This document shows positions 26,060 through 32,423 of a stretch of DNA of 32,423 nucleotides, in pieces (position 1 is the stretch's first letter; each line of letters begins with the position of its first letter). The notes under the pieces were generated by a model that worked only from the letters and a program-made list of their open reading frames with translations, ran no database searches and had not been told where the DNA came from. The position numbers were made by a program, and so were the translations under genes. Origin of the DNA: Acidocella sp. (GTDB taxonomy: Bacteria > Pseudomonadota > Alphaproteobacteria > Acetobacterales > Acetobacteraceae); assembly GCA_027451225.1 (NCBI GenBank), contig DAIDJU010000087.1, positions 1-32,423 of the forward strand, written 5' to 3'.

Positions 26060-26335
26060 TTAGCTCAGCACGTAGGGCAGCAGGGCGAGGAAGCGGGCGC
26101 GCTTGATGGCCTTGGCCAGCTCGCGCTGCTTCTTGCCGCTGACGGCGGTGATGCGGGAGGGAACGATCTTGCCGCGCTCGGACAGGAAGCGCGACAGCAG
26201 ACGCACGTCCTTGTAGTCGATCACCGGCGCGCCGGCGCCGGAGAACGGGCAAGACTTCTTGCGGCGGAAGAACGGACGGCGGGCGCCAACAGCGGGGCGG
26301 CGCAGGCCGACGGTCGGTTCGGTCGTTTCGGACAT
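26060..26335 (-). CDS. rpsR: 30S ribosomal protein S18
   Basis: Small-subunit protein that binds as a heterodimer with S6. The protein is 91 residues (E. coli 75), with an N-terminal basic extension. The core signature is visible: [20 protein letters not shown] followed by [20 protein letters not shown] and [10 protein letters not shown]. The ATG overlaps the rpsF stop by one base, so S6 and S18 are translated together, matching their stoichiometry. Confidence 0.98.
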   Translation of the reverse strand: MSETTEPTVGLRRPAVGARRPFFRRKKSCPFSGAGAPVIDYKDVRLLSRFLSERGKIVPSRITAVSGKKQRELAKAIKRARFLALLPYVLS

Positions 26336-26811
26336 TAGATTTCCTCCTCAGCGCCGTAATCGTCGCGGTCGGCGCGGAATTCGTCACGCGCGCGGAACTC
26401 CTCGCGGCCCTCGTCGAAGCCACGCTTGCGGCCGGACTCGAAGCGGCCAGCGGGCTTGGGACCACGGAAGGAACGCTCACGCTCATCAGCCTTGCGGGAC
26501 AGGATGGCGGAGGGCTCTTCGGAGATTTCTTCCACGCGCACGGTCATGAAGCGCAGGACGTCCTCGTTCAGGGTCAGCTGACGCTCCATCTCCTGCACGG
26601 CGGGAGAAGCGGCATCCAGACCCAGCAGGATGTAGTGGCCCTTGCGGTTCTTCTTGATGCGATAGGCCAGCGAGCGCAGGCCCCAGTATTCGCGTTTCTT
26701 GACGGCACCGCCATCGGCTTCGATAGCAGCAACGGCGACATCGGCGACGGCGTCGGCCTGCGCCTGTGTGATCTCGCTGCGCGCGATCACCACGGTTTCA
26801 TAAAGCGGCAT
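26335..26811 (-). CDS. rpsF: 30S ribosomal protein S6
   Basis: Small-subunit protein that pairs with S18 on the platform. The protein is 158 residues. The ferredoxin-like core is residues 1-95: [20 protein letters not shown], then [20 protein letters not shown] and YILLGLDA. The C-terminal extension (about 110-158) is rich in Arg, Asp, Glu and Phe, partly repetitive ([14 protein letters not shown]), and probably disordered; S6 tails of this kind are variable. GGGGAGGG lies just upstream of the ATG. It is the first gene of rpsF-rpsR-rplI. Confidence 0.98.
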   Translation of the reverse strand: MPLYETVVIARSEITQAQADAVADVAVAAIEADGGAVKKREYWGLRSLAYRIKKNRKGHYILLGLDAASPAVQEMERQLTLNEDVLRFMTVRVEEISEEPSAILSRKADERERSFRGPKPAGRFESGRKRGFDEGREEFRARDEFRADRDDYGAEEEI

Positions 26812-27167
26812 ATGTCCCTCCCCTTCGGCTGATCAACTCTGGCCCTGGTCTGGGCCTCCCGGAATTGGGACGAGCATAGCCGGGCACGATGCCACGCACC
26901 CGGCAGGGAAGGCGCGGCTTAAGCACGGGTGGCCGCGAAAAACAAGAGGGATTCGCGGATCAGCCGGGAATACGCCCCAACCGGCGCCATCCCCCCACCC
27001 CCAACCTGCAAAGCGCCACCTTGCCTCCCGTTTTTTGAATTTTTATTGATAATCATTAGCAACTTACAATTGGTTACCGTTTCGGTAGTTGCTCACTTAC
27101 CGGTTTTTTTGTGCAGATGCTCACAGCCCTTTTATTTTGTATCTCCAACAAAAGCAGGATTGCCACC
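26812..27167. other. 356-bp intergenic region between divergent rpsF and the heme-binding-type gene
   Basis: No gene is supported here. The half nearest rpsF is GC-rich and should hold the ribosomal promoter and leader. I saw only weak candidates, such as TATGCT at about 26874-26879 on the minus strand, and no secure -35. The half nearest the plus-strand gene (about 27029-27150) is strikingly AT-rich for this chromosome and contains the Fur-like box. A short repeat ACCG-TTT-CGGT lies at about 27077-27087. Confidence 0.6.
27042..27060 (+). promoter_or_regulatory. Fur-box-like operator
   Basis: The 19 bases from 27042 match the Fur consensus GATAATGATAATCATTATC at 15 of 19 positions, with an uninterrupted TGATAATCATTA core. 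It lies about 110 bp before the heme-binding-type gene in an AT-rich region. Alphaproteobacterial Fur/Mur proteins may respond to iron or manganese, so the signal is inferred. Confidence 0.55.
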
Positions 27168-27839
27168 ATGCCGCACATCAACAAATCCACTCTCAAATCC
27201 GCCATCTTCGCCGCCGCGCTGGTCATCCCGGCCGCCTTGCCCTGCGCCAAGGCGCTCGCCGCCCCCCCCGGAACAGACACGGTGATCAACGGGCTGGACT
27301 ACGGCCCGCTGGCCGCGCTGGTGGGAACCTGGAAAAGCGACGCCTCCGGAGGCGTCGACATCGCCCCCGGCCGCGAGGGCTCAAAAGTCGGCAAAGGCGG
27401 CGTGGCGGTCGAACCTTCTTACGAAACCATAACCTTCACGCCGACCGGCGACGCCACCAACGCCAGCGACCAGCATCTCGCGGCGATGTCTTACCACCAG
27501 CAGGTCTTCCGTAAGAGCGACAACAAGCAGTTCCACGACCAGATCGGGTATCTGATCTACGACAAGGCCAATCAGACGGTTTATGACTCGTTCTGCATTC
27601 CCCGGGCCGTCTGCGTCGTGGCCGAGGGCAAGCCGGGCGCCACGATGACCCTGACCGCCCCAAGCACGGGCATCGCCCAGTCCGGCTACATGGTGAAGAA
27701 CGATACGACCGAGAGCTTCACCATCACCTACGAGATGTCCGGCAACACCATGAAGTATAAGCAGGAGACGAAGCTGAACGTGTACGGCAAGCCGTTCAGC
27801 CATGTCGACTCCGGCACGCTCACGAAGGTCGAGAAGTAA
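27168..27839 (+). CDS. Secreted heme-binding-type (THAP4/nitrobindin-like) beta-barrel protein
   Basis: A 223-residue protein with a Sec signal peptide: a Lys-containing start, a hydrophobic stretch SAIFAAALVIPAALPC and a likely cleavage after AKALA (about residue 31). The mature part opens with GLDYGPLAALVGTWKSD, like the LxxLxGxWxG start of fatty-acid-binding-protein-fold heme proteins. It continues with YETITFTP, QIGYLIYDKANQTVYDSFCI and PRAVCVVAEGK, consistent with the THAP4_heme-bd barrel. The family assignment is by pattern and moderate. The axial heme ligand cannot be fixed; the mature part has only a few histidines (YHQQ, KQFHDQ, FSHVD). The ATG at 27168 follows GCAGGA. It is expressed alone, with an upstream Fur-like box and a downstream terminator, so an iron- or heme-linked periplasmic role is the working inference. 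Confidence 0.6.
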   Translation: MPHINKSTLKSAIFAAALVIPAALPCAKALAAPPGTDTVINGLDYGPLAALVGTWKSDASGGVDIAPGREGSKVGKGGVAVEPSYETITFTPTGDATNASDQHLAAMSYHQQVFRKSDNKQFHDQIGYLIYDKANQTVYDSFCIPRAVCVVAEGKPGATMTLTAPSTGIAQSGYMVKNDTTESFTITYEMSGNTMKYKQETKLNVYGKPFSHVDSGTLTKVEK

Positions 27840-27868
27840 GGGCAAAGCCCGCCCCCTTGCCGCAAGCT

Positions 27869-27900
27869 GGCGCCCGTGGCTATACGGGCGCCGAGTTTTT
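27869..27900 (+). terminator. Intrinsic terminator of the heme-binding-type gene
   Basis: GGCGCCCGT (27869-27877) pairs perfectly with ACGGGCGCC (27884-27892) around GGCTAT, followed by GAGTTTTT. It lies 29 bases past the stop and 20 bases before the next gene, which therefore needs its own promoter or read-through. Confidence 0.88.
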
Positions 27901-27920
27901 GACATAGGAACCGCCGTCTC

Positions 27921-28229
27921 ATGACCACCACCACGACCTTTGGCTTCCCCGAAGCCGCCGCCCGTCTGGGCGTCACCGTCCGCACCCTGCGCCGCGCCAT
28001 CCGCGCGGGCCGCGTGCCGGCCCCGGCGCAGGCCGGCGCCGTCGCCGTTCTCTCCGCCGCGTGGCTGGAGAGCGTGCAGGCCGCCGTTAAGGCGAACCCC
28101 GCCGCGCTGACCCGCGCCATGCCGCAGAGCGTGCCGCCCTTCGCCCGTTACGAGGGCACCTCCTGCTGGCGCAAATACCCCAACCGCGTGCGCGACTACT
28201 ACGCCTTCCAGGCCGCGCTGGCGGTCTAA
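27921..28229 (+). CDS. Small protein with excisionase/MerR-like N-terminal helix-turn-helix, unknown function
   Basis: A 102-residue protein that I do not recognise as a named family. Residues about 8-35 (FPEAAARLGVTVRTLRRAIR then AGRVPAPA) look like the winged helix-turn-helix of excisionase or MerR-type DNA-binding domains. A central Ala-rich helix (about 42-65) follows. The C-terminus has an aromatic, basic patch: VPPFARYEGTSCWRKYPNRV then RDYYAFQAALAV. That tail looks like a conserved interaction region rather than filler. AGGA lies before the ATG at 27921. It sits between two terminators, so it is transcribed alone. No integrase or phage gene is near, so an excisionase role is unlikely. 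Confidence 0.65.
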   Translation: MTTTTTFGFPEAAARLGVTVRTLRRAIRAGRVPAPAQAGAVAVLSAAWLESVQAAVKANPAALTRAMPQSVPPFARYEGTSCWRKYPNRVRDYYAFQAALAV

Positions 28230-28242
28230 GGCTCCCCAACGC

Positions 28243-28280
28243 AATAAGGCCGGCGGTACCCCCGCCGGCCTTATTTGTTT
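28243..28280 (+). terminator. Intrinsic terminator of the small HTH-like gene
   Basis: A perfect 14-bp stem (AATAAGGCCGGCGG 28243-28256, CCGCCGGCCTTATT 28262-28275) with a five-base loop, followed by TGTTT. It lies 13 bases past the stop codon and directly before the MITE-like element. Confidence 0.9.
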
Positions 28281-28281
28281 A

Positions 28282-28392
28282 GAGACCGTTTGCAAAGTCG
28301 CTCCGGCGACCGTCACGCGGCGATTTTGTTGCGCTCCGGTGCTCGAAAATCCCCCCTAGACGACTCACCAGAGCGACTTTTCAAACAGCCTC
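28282..28392. mobile_element. 111-bp MITE-like element with TTA target duplication
   Basis: Terminal inverted repeats of 22 bp match at 19 positions: the left begins GAGACCGTTTGCAAAG (28282) and the right, read inward on the minus strand, GAGGCTGTTTGAAAAG (28392). Each is flanked by TTA (28279-28281 and 28393-28395), a TNA-type duplication as in the IS427 group of the IS5 family. The interior has no ORF; it contains GATTTT and AAAATC arms around a short GC-rich segment. It is best read as a non-autonomous derivative or deletion remnant of an IS5-like element. The right TTA is also the stop codon of the adjacent acyltransferase gene. Confidence 0.72.
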
Positions 28393-30936
28393 TTATAGCG
28401 TCAGCTTCGCCTCCACCACGTCCGGCTCGTCGGGGATGCGGGCGACGACAAAGCCCAGATGCTTGATGAAGCCGAGCATCGGCGCGTTATCCGCCAGCAC
28501 CTGGCCCGCGATCTCGCGCATCCCCCGCACCCTGCCCCAATCGATGATCGCGCGCATCAGCGCCGCCCCCAGCCCCAACCCCTTGGCCGATGGCTCCACC
28601 ACCACGGCGAATTCGCCTGTCAGGCCGTCCGTGTCGTCGCGCACCAGCCGGGCGACGCCCATGGTGGCGCCCGTCGTCTCGTTTTTGGCGATGAACGCCA
28701 TCTCCCGGGTGTAATCCACATCGGTCAGGCGGGTGATCTGCTCCAGCGGCAGGCTCTTCATCGGCGAGAAGAATCGGTAGCGCATATCCTCGGTCGTCAA
28801 CCGCGCGATCATGGCGACATGCGCGTCGGCATCCTCCGGACGGATCGGGCGGATGGTGAATTTCACCCCCTTGGCGTCGTAGCTGGCGACAAGATCGGCC
28901 GGGTACGGGCTGATGATCGGCTCCGGCCGCGCCCGGCCGGGCGGGCGCAGCACGATCCGCGCGCTGGCCGCCACCGCCCCGGTCTCGTTGGCGAAGACGG
29001 GGTCGAGGTCCAGCAGCGCGATCTCCGGCGTATCCAGGATCAGCTGGCTCACCCGCACCAGAATGGCGGCGATCGCCTCCTCATCCGCCGCCTCCTGGCC
29101 GCGATGCGCCGCCAGCATCGGCGCGACCGGCGCGCGGTGGATGAGCGCCCGGGCCAGAGTGAGATTGAGCGGCGGCAAATCGGCGGCGAGCAGCGAGACA
29201 TCGTCCGGGTCCCCGCCGCCGGGGCCGAAGCCGATCAACGGCCCCAATACCGGATGGTCCGAAACCCGCACCCGCAGCATGGTGCTGCGCGGGGCCTGCA
29301 CCTGCACCACAAAGCCCGCCTTGGCGGCATCGTCCCCGCGCTGCGCCAGCCGCGCCAGGATCGACCGCCCGGCATGGCGCACCGCCGCCGCATCCGGCAG
29401 ATCCAGCACCACGGAGCCGGGGAAGAGATGCGTCGGCACATCCGGGTGAGAGAGCTTGAGCACCGCCGGATAGCCCAGCGCCTCGGCCGCCTCGGCGGCC
29501 TCGTCCGGCGTCACCACATGGCGGCTCTCGATCGTCTTGATGTTATAGGCCGAGACCAGCGCCAGCGCCTCGTCCTGCACCAGCACATCCTGCCCGCGCG
29601 CCTTTGCGGCATCGATCTGCGCCGCCACCTCGGCCCGGTTGCCGTTGATGCGCAGCACGGCCGCGTCCGGCAGTTCGCGCGCCGCCGCGCGGTTGTGGCG
29701 GTTGCGCAGCAGATGGCGGAACCCGGCCACGGCGCTTTCCGGCGTGTCGAAACAGGCGAAGCGCGCCTCGCTGAGCATGTGCCGGTGGCGCAGGCCCAGC
29801 GCCTCGCCCATCACCGAAATCAGCAGCGGGATCTTCACCGTCTTGGCGCAGGCGATCAGCGTCTCGATGGCGGTATCGCCCTCATCGTCGCTGGGCGCGT
29901 GCACCACGAGGATACCGCCGACCTCCGGCGCCGAGGAAAGCTGCGCCGCCACTTCGGCCAAGCGCGTCGGCCCCTTGCCCACGAAAATCGGGCCGGCGGC
30001 GGGCACCTTGCCCAGCGTGAGGGAGAGCACCTGGCGCGTCTCGGGCGTCAGCTCGGCCAGCGGCACGCCGGAGCGCAACGCCTCATCCGCCGCCAGCCGC
30101 CCGATGGCCGTGGAATTGGTGATGATCGCCAGTTTCTCGCCGCGCACCGGCTTCACGCGGGTCAGCGTCTCGGCGGCGGCCAGAAACTCGCTGATCGACG
30201 AGGTGAGCAGCACGCCGGCGCGGGCCATGGCGGCTTCCAACGCGGCGGATTGCTTGCCGCCGGGGAAGTCCATGCGCATCCCCGGCACGATGGCCACCAC
30301 CGGGCGCAGCCGCGCCGCCGCCCGCGCCGCCGAGAAAAACAGCTTGGGGTCGCGCAGCCGGTCGATCTCGACCATGATGGCGGCGGTGTTGGGGTCGCGC
30401 GAGAGCTGGTCCAACACCAGCCCGAAGCCGATATCGGTATTGCCGCCAATGCCCACGAGATGGCTGAACCCCACGCCATTCGGGGCCGCCCAGTCGATAA
30501 CTGTGCGGGCGATGGAGGAGGACTGCCCCACCAGCGCCATGCGCCCCGGCTGCGGGGTGAGCGCGAAAGGCGAGGCGTTCAGCCCCAGCCCCGGCAGGAT
30601 CAGCCCGAAGGAATGCGGCCCCACCACGCGGATCTTCGCCTCGCGCGCCATGGCGGCCAGCCCCCGCACCTTGTGCGAGAGCACAAACGCCCCACGCGCC
30701 CCCATGCGCGCATGGCGGAGCAGCGCTGCCTGAATATCTTCCGGCGCGTCCGCCACCAGGGCCACGTCCGCATTTTCCATCGGCTCGGCATCCGTGCCGA
30801 TCCGCCCGGCAAACCCGCCAGCGCGCAGATTGGCCAGAATCTGCTGGCCAAAGGCCGTCTCCACCCCGCTCAGGCTGACGCTCTCGGGGTGGAAGAACCG
30901 CGCAGCATCGAACCGGCGTTTTGACGCTATCGTCAT
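28393..30936 (-). CDS. Pat/PatZ-type protein lysine acyltransferase (NDP-forming acyl-CoA synthetase-like plus GNAT)
   Basis: An 847-residue multidomain protein, near Salmonella Pat in size (886). Order: CoA-binding domain (about 1-120, FFHPESVSLSGVETAFGQQI), succinyl-CoA-ligase-like domains (about 130-430), ATP-grasp domain (about 450-670, ALVSAYNIKTIESR and GYPAVLKLSHPDVPTH), and GNAT acetyltransferase domain (691-847) with the acetyl-CoA loop KGLGLGAAL at about 785-793. Pat enzymes acetylate lysines on targets such as acetyl-CoA synthetase; the synthetase part is usually regulatory. The start is the ATG at 30936 after GGAGGG; an ATG at 30948 is the alternative. It is divergent from dnaB. 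Its stop TAA coincides with the target duplication of the downstream MITE, so its native 3' region has been displaced. Confidence 0.9.
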   Translation of the reverse strand: MTIASKRRFDAARFFHPESVSLSGVETAFGQQILANLRAGGFAGRIGTDAEPMENADVALVADAPEDIQAALLRHARMGARGAFVLSHKVRGLAAMAREAKIRVVGPHSFGLILPGLGLNASPFALTPQPGRMALVGQSSSIARTVIDWAAPNGVGFSHLVGIGGNTDIGFGLVLDQLSRDPNTAAIMVEIDRLRDPKLFFSAARAAARLRPVVAIVPGMRMDFPGGKQSAALEAAMARAGVLLTSSISEFLAAAETLTRVKPVRGEKLAIITNSTAIGRLAADEALRSGVPLAELTPETRQVLSLTLGKVPAAGPIFVGKGPTRLAEVAAQLSSAPEVGGILVVHAPSDDEGDTAIETLIACAKTVKIPLLISVMGEALGLRHRHMLSEARFACFDTPESAVAGFRHLLRNRHNRAAARELPDAAVLRINGNRAEVAAQIDAAKARGQDVLVQDEALALVSAYNIKTIESRHVVTPDEAAEAAEALGYPAVLKLSHPDVPTHLFPGSVVLDLPDAAAVRHAGRSILARLAQRGDDAAKAGFVVQVQAPRSTMLRVRVSDHPVLGPLIGFGPGGGDPDDVSLLAADLPPLNLTLARALIHRAPVAPMLAAHRGQEAADEEAIAAILVRVSQLILDTPEIALLDLDPVFANETGAVAASARIVLRPPGRARPEPIISPYPADLVASYDAKGVKFTIRPIRPEDADAHVAMIARLTTEDMRYRFFSPMKSLPLEQITRLTDVDYTREMAFIAKNETTGATMGVARLVRDDTDGLTGEFAVVVEPSAKGLGLGAALMRAIIDWGRVRGMREIAGQVLADNAPMLGFIKHLGFVVARIPDEPDVVEAKLTL

Positions 30937-31037
30937 GCACCCCTCCATTTTGTCCCCACTATACACCGCTACGCATGGCGCATTCCATGATCCATCCCCT
31001 GGCCCCGCACTGGTCATCCGGGCTAACATCCGGGGTC

Positions 31038-32423
31038 ATGAATTCGCTCGATACCCTTCCCGCGCCCGGCCTGTCCCAGCGCCTGCCCCCTAGCAACGTC
31101 CAGGCCGAACAGGCGCTGCTCGGCGCGCTGCTGGCCAATAACAAGGCTTATGAACGGGTTTCCGAGTTCCTCACCGCGGAACACTTCGCCGATCCGGTCA
31201 ATGGCCGCATCTACGCCGCCATCCAGCGCCGGTGCGAAGCCGGGCAGATCGCCGACCCGGTCACCCTGCGCGCCGAGTTCGAACATTCCGGCCTGCTCGA
31301 CGAGGTGGGCGGCACGGCTTACCTCGCCCAGCTGCTCTCGGCCATGGTCGGCATCATCAATGCCGGGGATTACGGCCGCGTCATCCGCGACGCCTGGCTG
31401 CGCCGCCAGCTCATCGATATCGGCGAGACGGTGGTCAACCGCGCCTTCGGCGCCGAGCCGGATCTGGACGGCACCGGGCAGATCGAGGCGGCGGAGCAGA
31501 CGCTGTTCAACCTCGCCACCCAGGGCGGGGCGGAGCGCAACGGCCTCAGCTTCCGGCAGGCGCTGATCGAGGCCATCGACCTCGCCTCCAAGGCGTTCCA
31601 GAACCAGGGCTCCGTCTCAGGCCTCGATACCGGCCTGCGCGATCTGAACAAGCGCACCGGCGGTCTGCATAAATCGGACCTCGTGATCCTCGCCGGGCGC
31701 CCCGGCATGGGCAAGACGGCGCTGGTCACCAAAATCGCCTTCGGCGCGGCCCAGGCCATGCTGAACAACGCCCGCGCCGAGAACCCCAACGCCATGGCGA
31801 AGGAATGCGTCGCCGTGTTCTCGCTGGAAATGAGCTCCGACCAGCTCGCCACCCGTCTGCTGGCCGAACAGGCCCGCATCTCGGGCGACAAAATCCGCCG
31901 CGGCGAAATCTCGTCCCGCGATTTCGACACCTTCGTGAAGGTCAGCCGCGAAATCTCGGATATCCCGCTGGTCATCGACGACACCCCCGCCATCACCCTC
32001 TCGGCCCTGCGCACGCGCTGCCGCCGCCTGCAACGCACCCAGGGGCTGGGGCTGGTCATCGTGGACTATCTCCAGCTCATGCGCCCCGCCGCCGGCACCA
32101 AGCCCGAGAGCCGCGTGCTGGAAATTTCGCAGATCACCCAGGGCCTCAAAGCCATCGCCAAGGAGCTGGCGGTGCCGGTCATCGCGCTCTCCCAGCTCTC
32201 GCGTTCGGTGGAATCGCGCGACGACAAGCGCCCCCAGCTTTCGGATTTGCGTGAATCCGGCTCCATCGAGCAGGATGCCGACATGGTGATGTTCATCTAC
32301 CGCGACGAATACTACCTCGCGCAGCGTGAGCCGAAGATCACCTCCTTCGACCGGGACGACAAATACCAGGAGGCGATGGAGAAGTGGAAAACGGACATGC
32401 AGAACGTTTACCAGAAGGCCGAG
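31038..32423 (+). CDS. dnaB: Replicative DNA helicase DnaB (3' end outside window)
   Basis: Hexameric helicase that unwinds DNA at the fork and recruits primase. The visible 462 residues run to the window edge; family members are about 460-510, so the end is near. The N-terminal primase-interacting domain (PPSNVQAEQALLGALLANNK) is followed by the linker and the RecA-like domain with Walker A GRPGMGKT (220-227). Also present are VFSLEMSSDQLATRLLAEQA, the Walker B region LVIVDYLQLM, and the SGSIEQDADMVMFIYRDEYY segment. After DEYY comes a charged stretch (KITSFDRDDKYQEAMEKWK) that looks like an alphaproteobacterial insertion. The ATG at 31038 has only a weak GGGG upstream. It is divergent from the acyltransferase gene with 101 bp between. 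Confidence 0.98.
   Translation, partial: MNSLDTLPAPGLSQRLPPSNVQAEQALLGALLANNKAYERVSEFLTAEHFADPVNGRIYAAIQRRCEAGQIADPVTLRAEFEHSGLLDEVGGTAYLAQLLSAMVGIINAGDYGRVIRDAWLRRQLIDIGETVVNRAFGAEPDLDGTGQIEAAEQTLFNLATQGGAERNGLSFRQALIEAIDLASKAFQNQGSVSGLDTGLRDLNKRTGGLHKSDLVILAGRPGMGKTALVTKIAFGAAQAMLNNARAENPNAMAKECVAVFSLEMSSDQLATRLLAEQARISGDKIRRGEISSRDFDTFVKVSREISDIPLVIDDTPAITLSALRTRCRRLQRTQGLGLVIVDYLQLMRPAAGTKPESRVLEISQITQGLKAIAKELAVPVIALSQLSRSVESRDDKRPQLSDLRESGSIEQDADMVMFIYRDEYYLAQREPKITSFDRDDKYQEAMEKWKTDMQNVYQKAE

Noticed and set aside
26812..26880. Possible S6:S18-binding leader motif upstream of rpsF
   Set aside because: CCG- and ACC-containing pieces are present, but I could not form the expected bulged hairpin with confidence.
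27921..28229. Prophage excisionase
   Set aside because: The HTH resembles excisionases, but no integrase, attachment site or phage gene is near and the C-terminal tail is unlike theirs.
28459..30924. 821-codon plus-strand ORF opposite the Pat-type gene
   Set aside because: Arg/His/Gly-rich shadow of the real minus-strand gene, with no domain-like sequence.

Overview
The window is a GC-rich stretch of alphaproteobacterial chromosome, most likely from the Acetobacteraceae/Rhodospirillales. Pointers to this are the short Hda-type DnaA paralogue HdaA, the small Usg protein, a 49-residue aa3-oxidase subunit IV, a class I PHA synthase, groESL behind CIRCE operators, and extended S6, S18 and L9 ribosomal proteins. 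Most of it is core housekeeping sequence. There is no CRISPR array, prophage, intact insertion sequence, rRNA or tRNA gene that I can see. The taxonomic call is inference from gene content, not from a marker search.

Layout. 1-2034 (-): glyQ-glyS, with glyS cut by the window edge. 2121-2507 (+): a small membrane protein whose stop codon overlaps that of accA (2504-3457, -). 3575-4033 (+): mscL. 4069-7570 (-): a tight cluster alaC-hom-glpX (alanine transaminase, homoserine dehydrogenase, class II fructose-1,6-bisphosphatase). 7604-8251 (-): an OmpA-like lipoprotein, divergent from phaC (8335-10134, +). 10243-13539 (+): O-antigen ligase/polymerase-like protein, a GT4 glycosyltransferase and a CobW-type GTPase. 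13609-14646 (-): a polytopic membrane protein. 14759-16723 (-): groES-groEL behind a promoter flanked by two CIRCE elements. 16990-17247 (+): usg. 17264-21250 (-): a PerM-family permease gene, hdaA, ppk1. 21358-22991 (+): purM-purN, then an aa3-oxidase subunit IV gene. 23173-25348 (-): a cyclopropane-fatty-acid-synthase-like gene, a SppA-like peptidase gene and a start-less downstream reading frame. 25490-26811 (-): rpsF-rpsR-rplI. 27168-28229 (+): a secreted heme-binding-type beta-barrel protein behind a Fur-like box, and a small HTH-like protein. 28282-28392: a 111-bp MITE-like element. 28393-30936 (-): a Pat/PatZ-type protein acyltransferase. 31038-end (+): dnaB, truncated by the window.

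How the genes work together. Several blocks are obvious functional units: GlyQ/GlyS (one tetrameric enzyme), GroES/GroEL, PurM/PurN (de novo purine synthesis), S6/S18/L9. HdaA and DnaB both act at replication. PhaC and PPK1 make the two main storage polymers, polyhydroxyalkanoate and polyphosphate.

The least ordinary parts are the groESL control region, with two CIRCE-like operators 63 bp apart centre to centre on either side of a TTGACT-N17-TACACC promoter; the short islet at about 26.9-28.4 kb, with an AT-rich Fur-box region, a secreted heme-binding-type protein, an unrecognised HTH-like protein and a MITE whose TTA target duplication is the stop codon of the acyltransferase gene; and an orphan coding-like frame without a start codon after the SppA-like gene.
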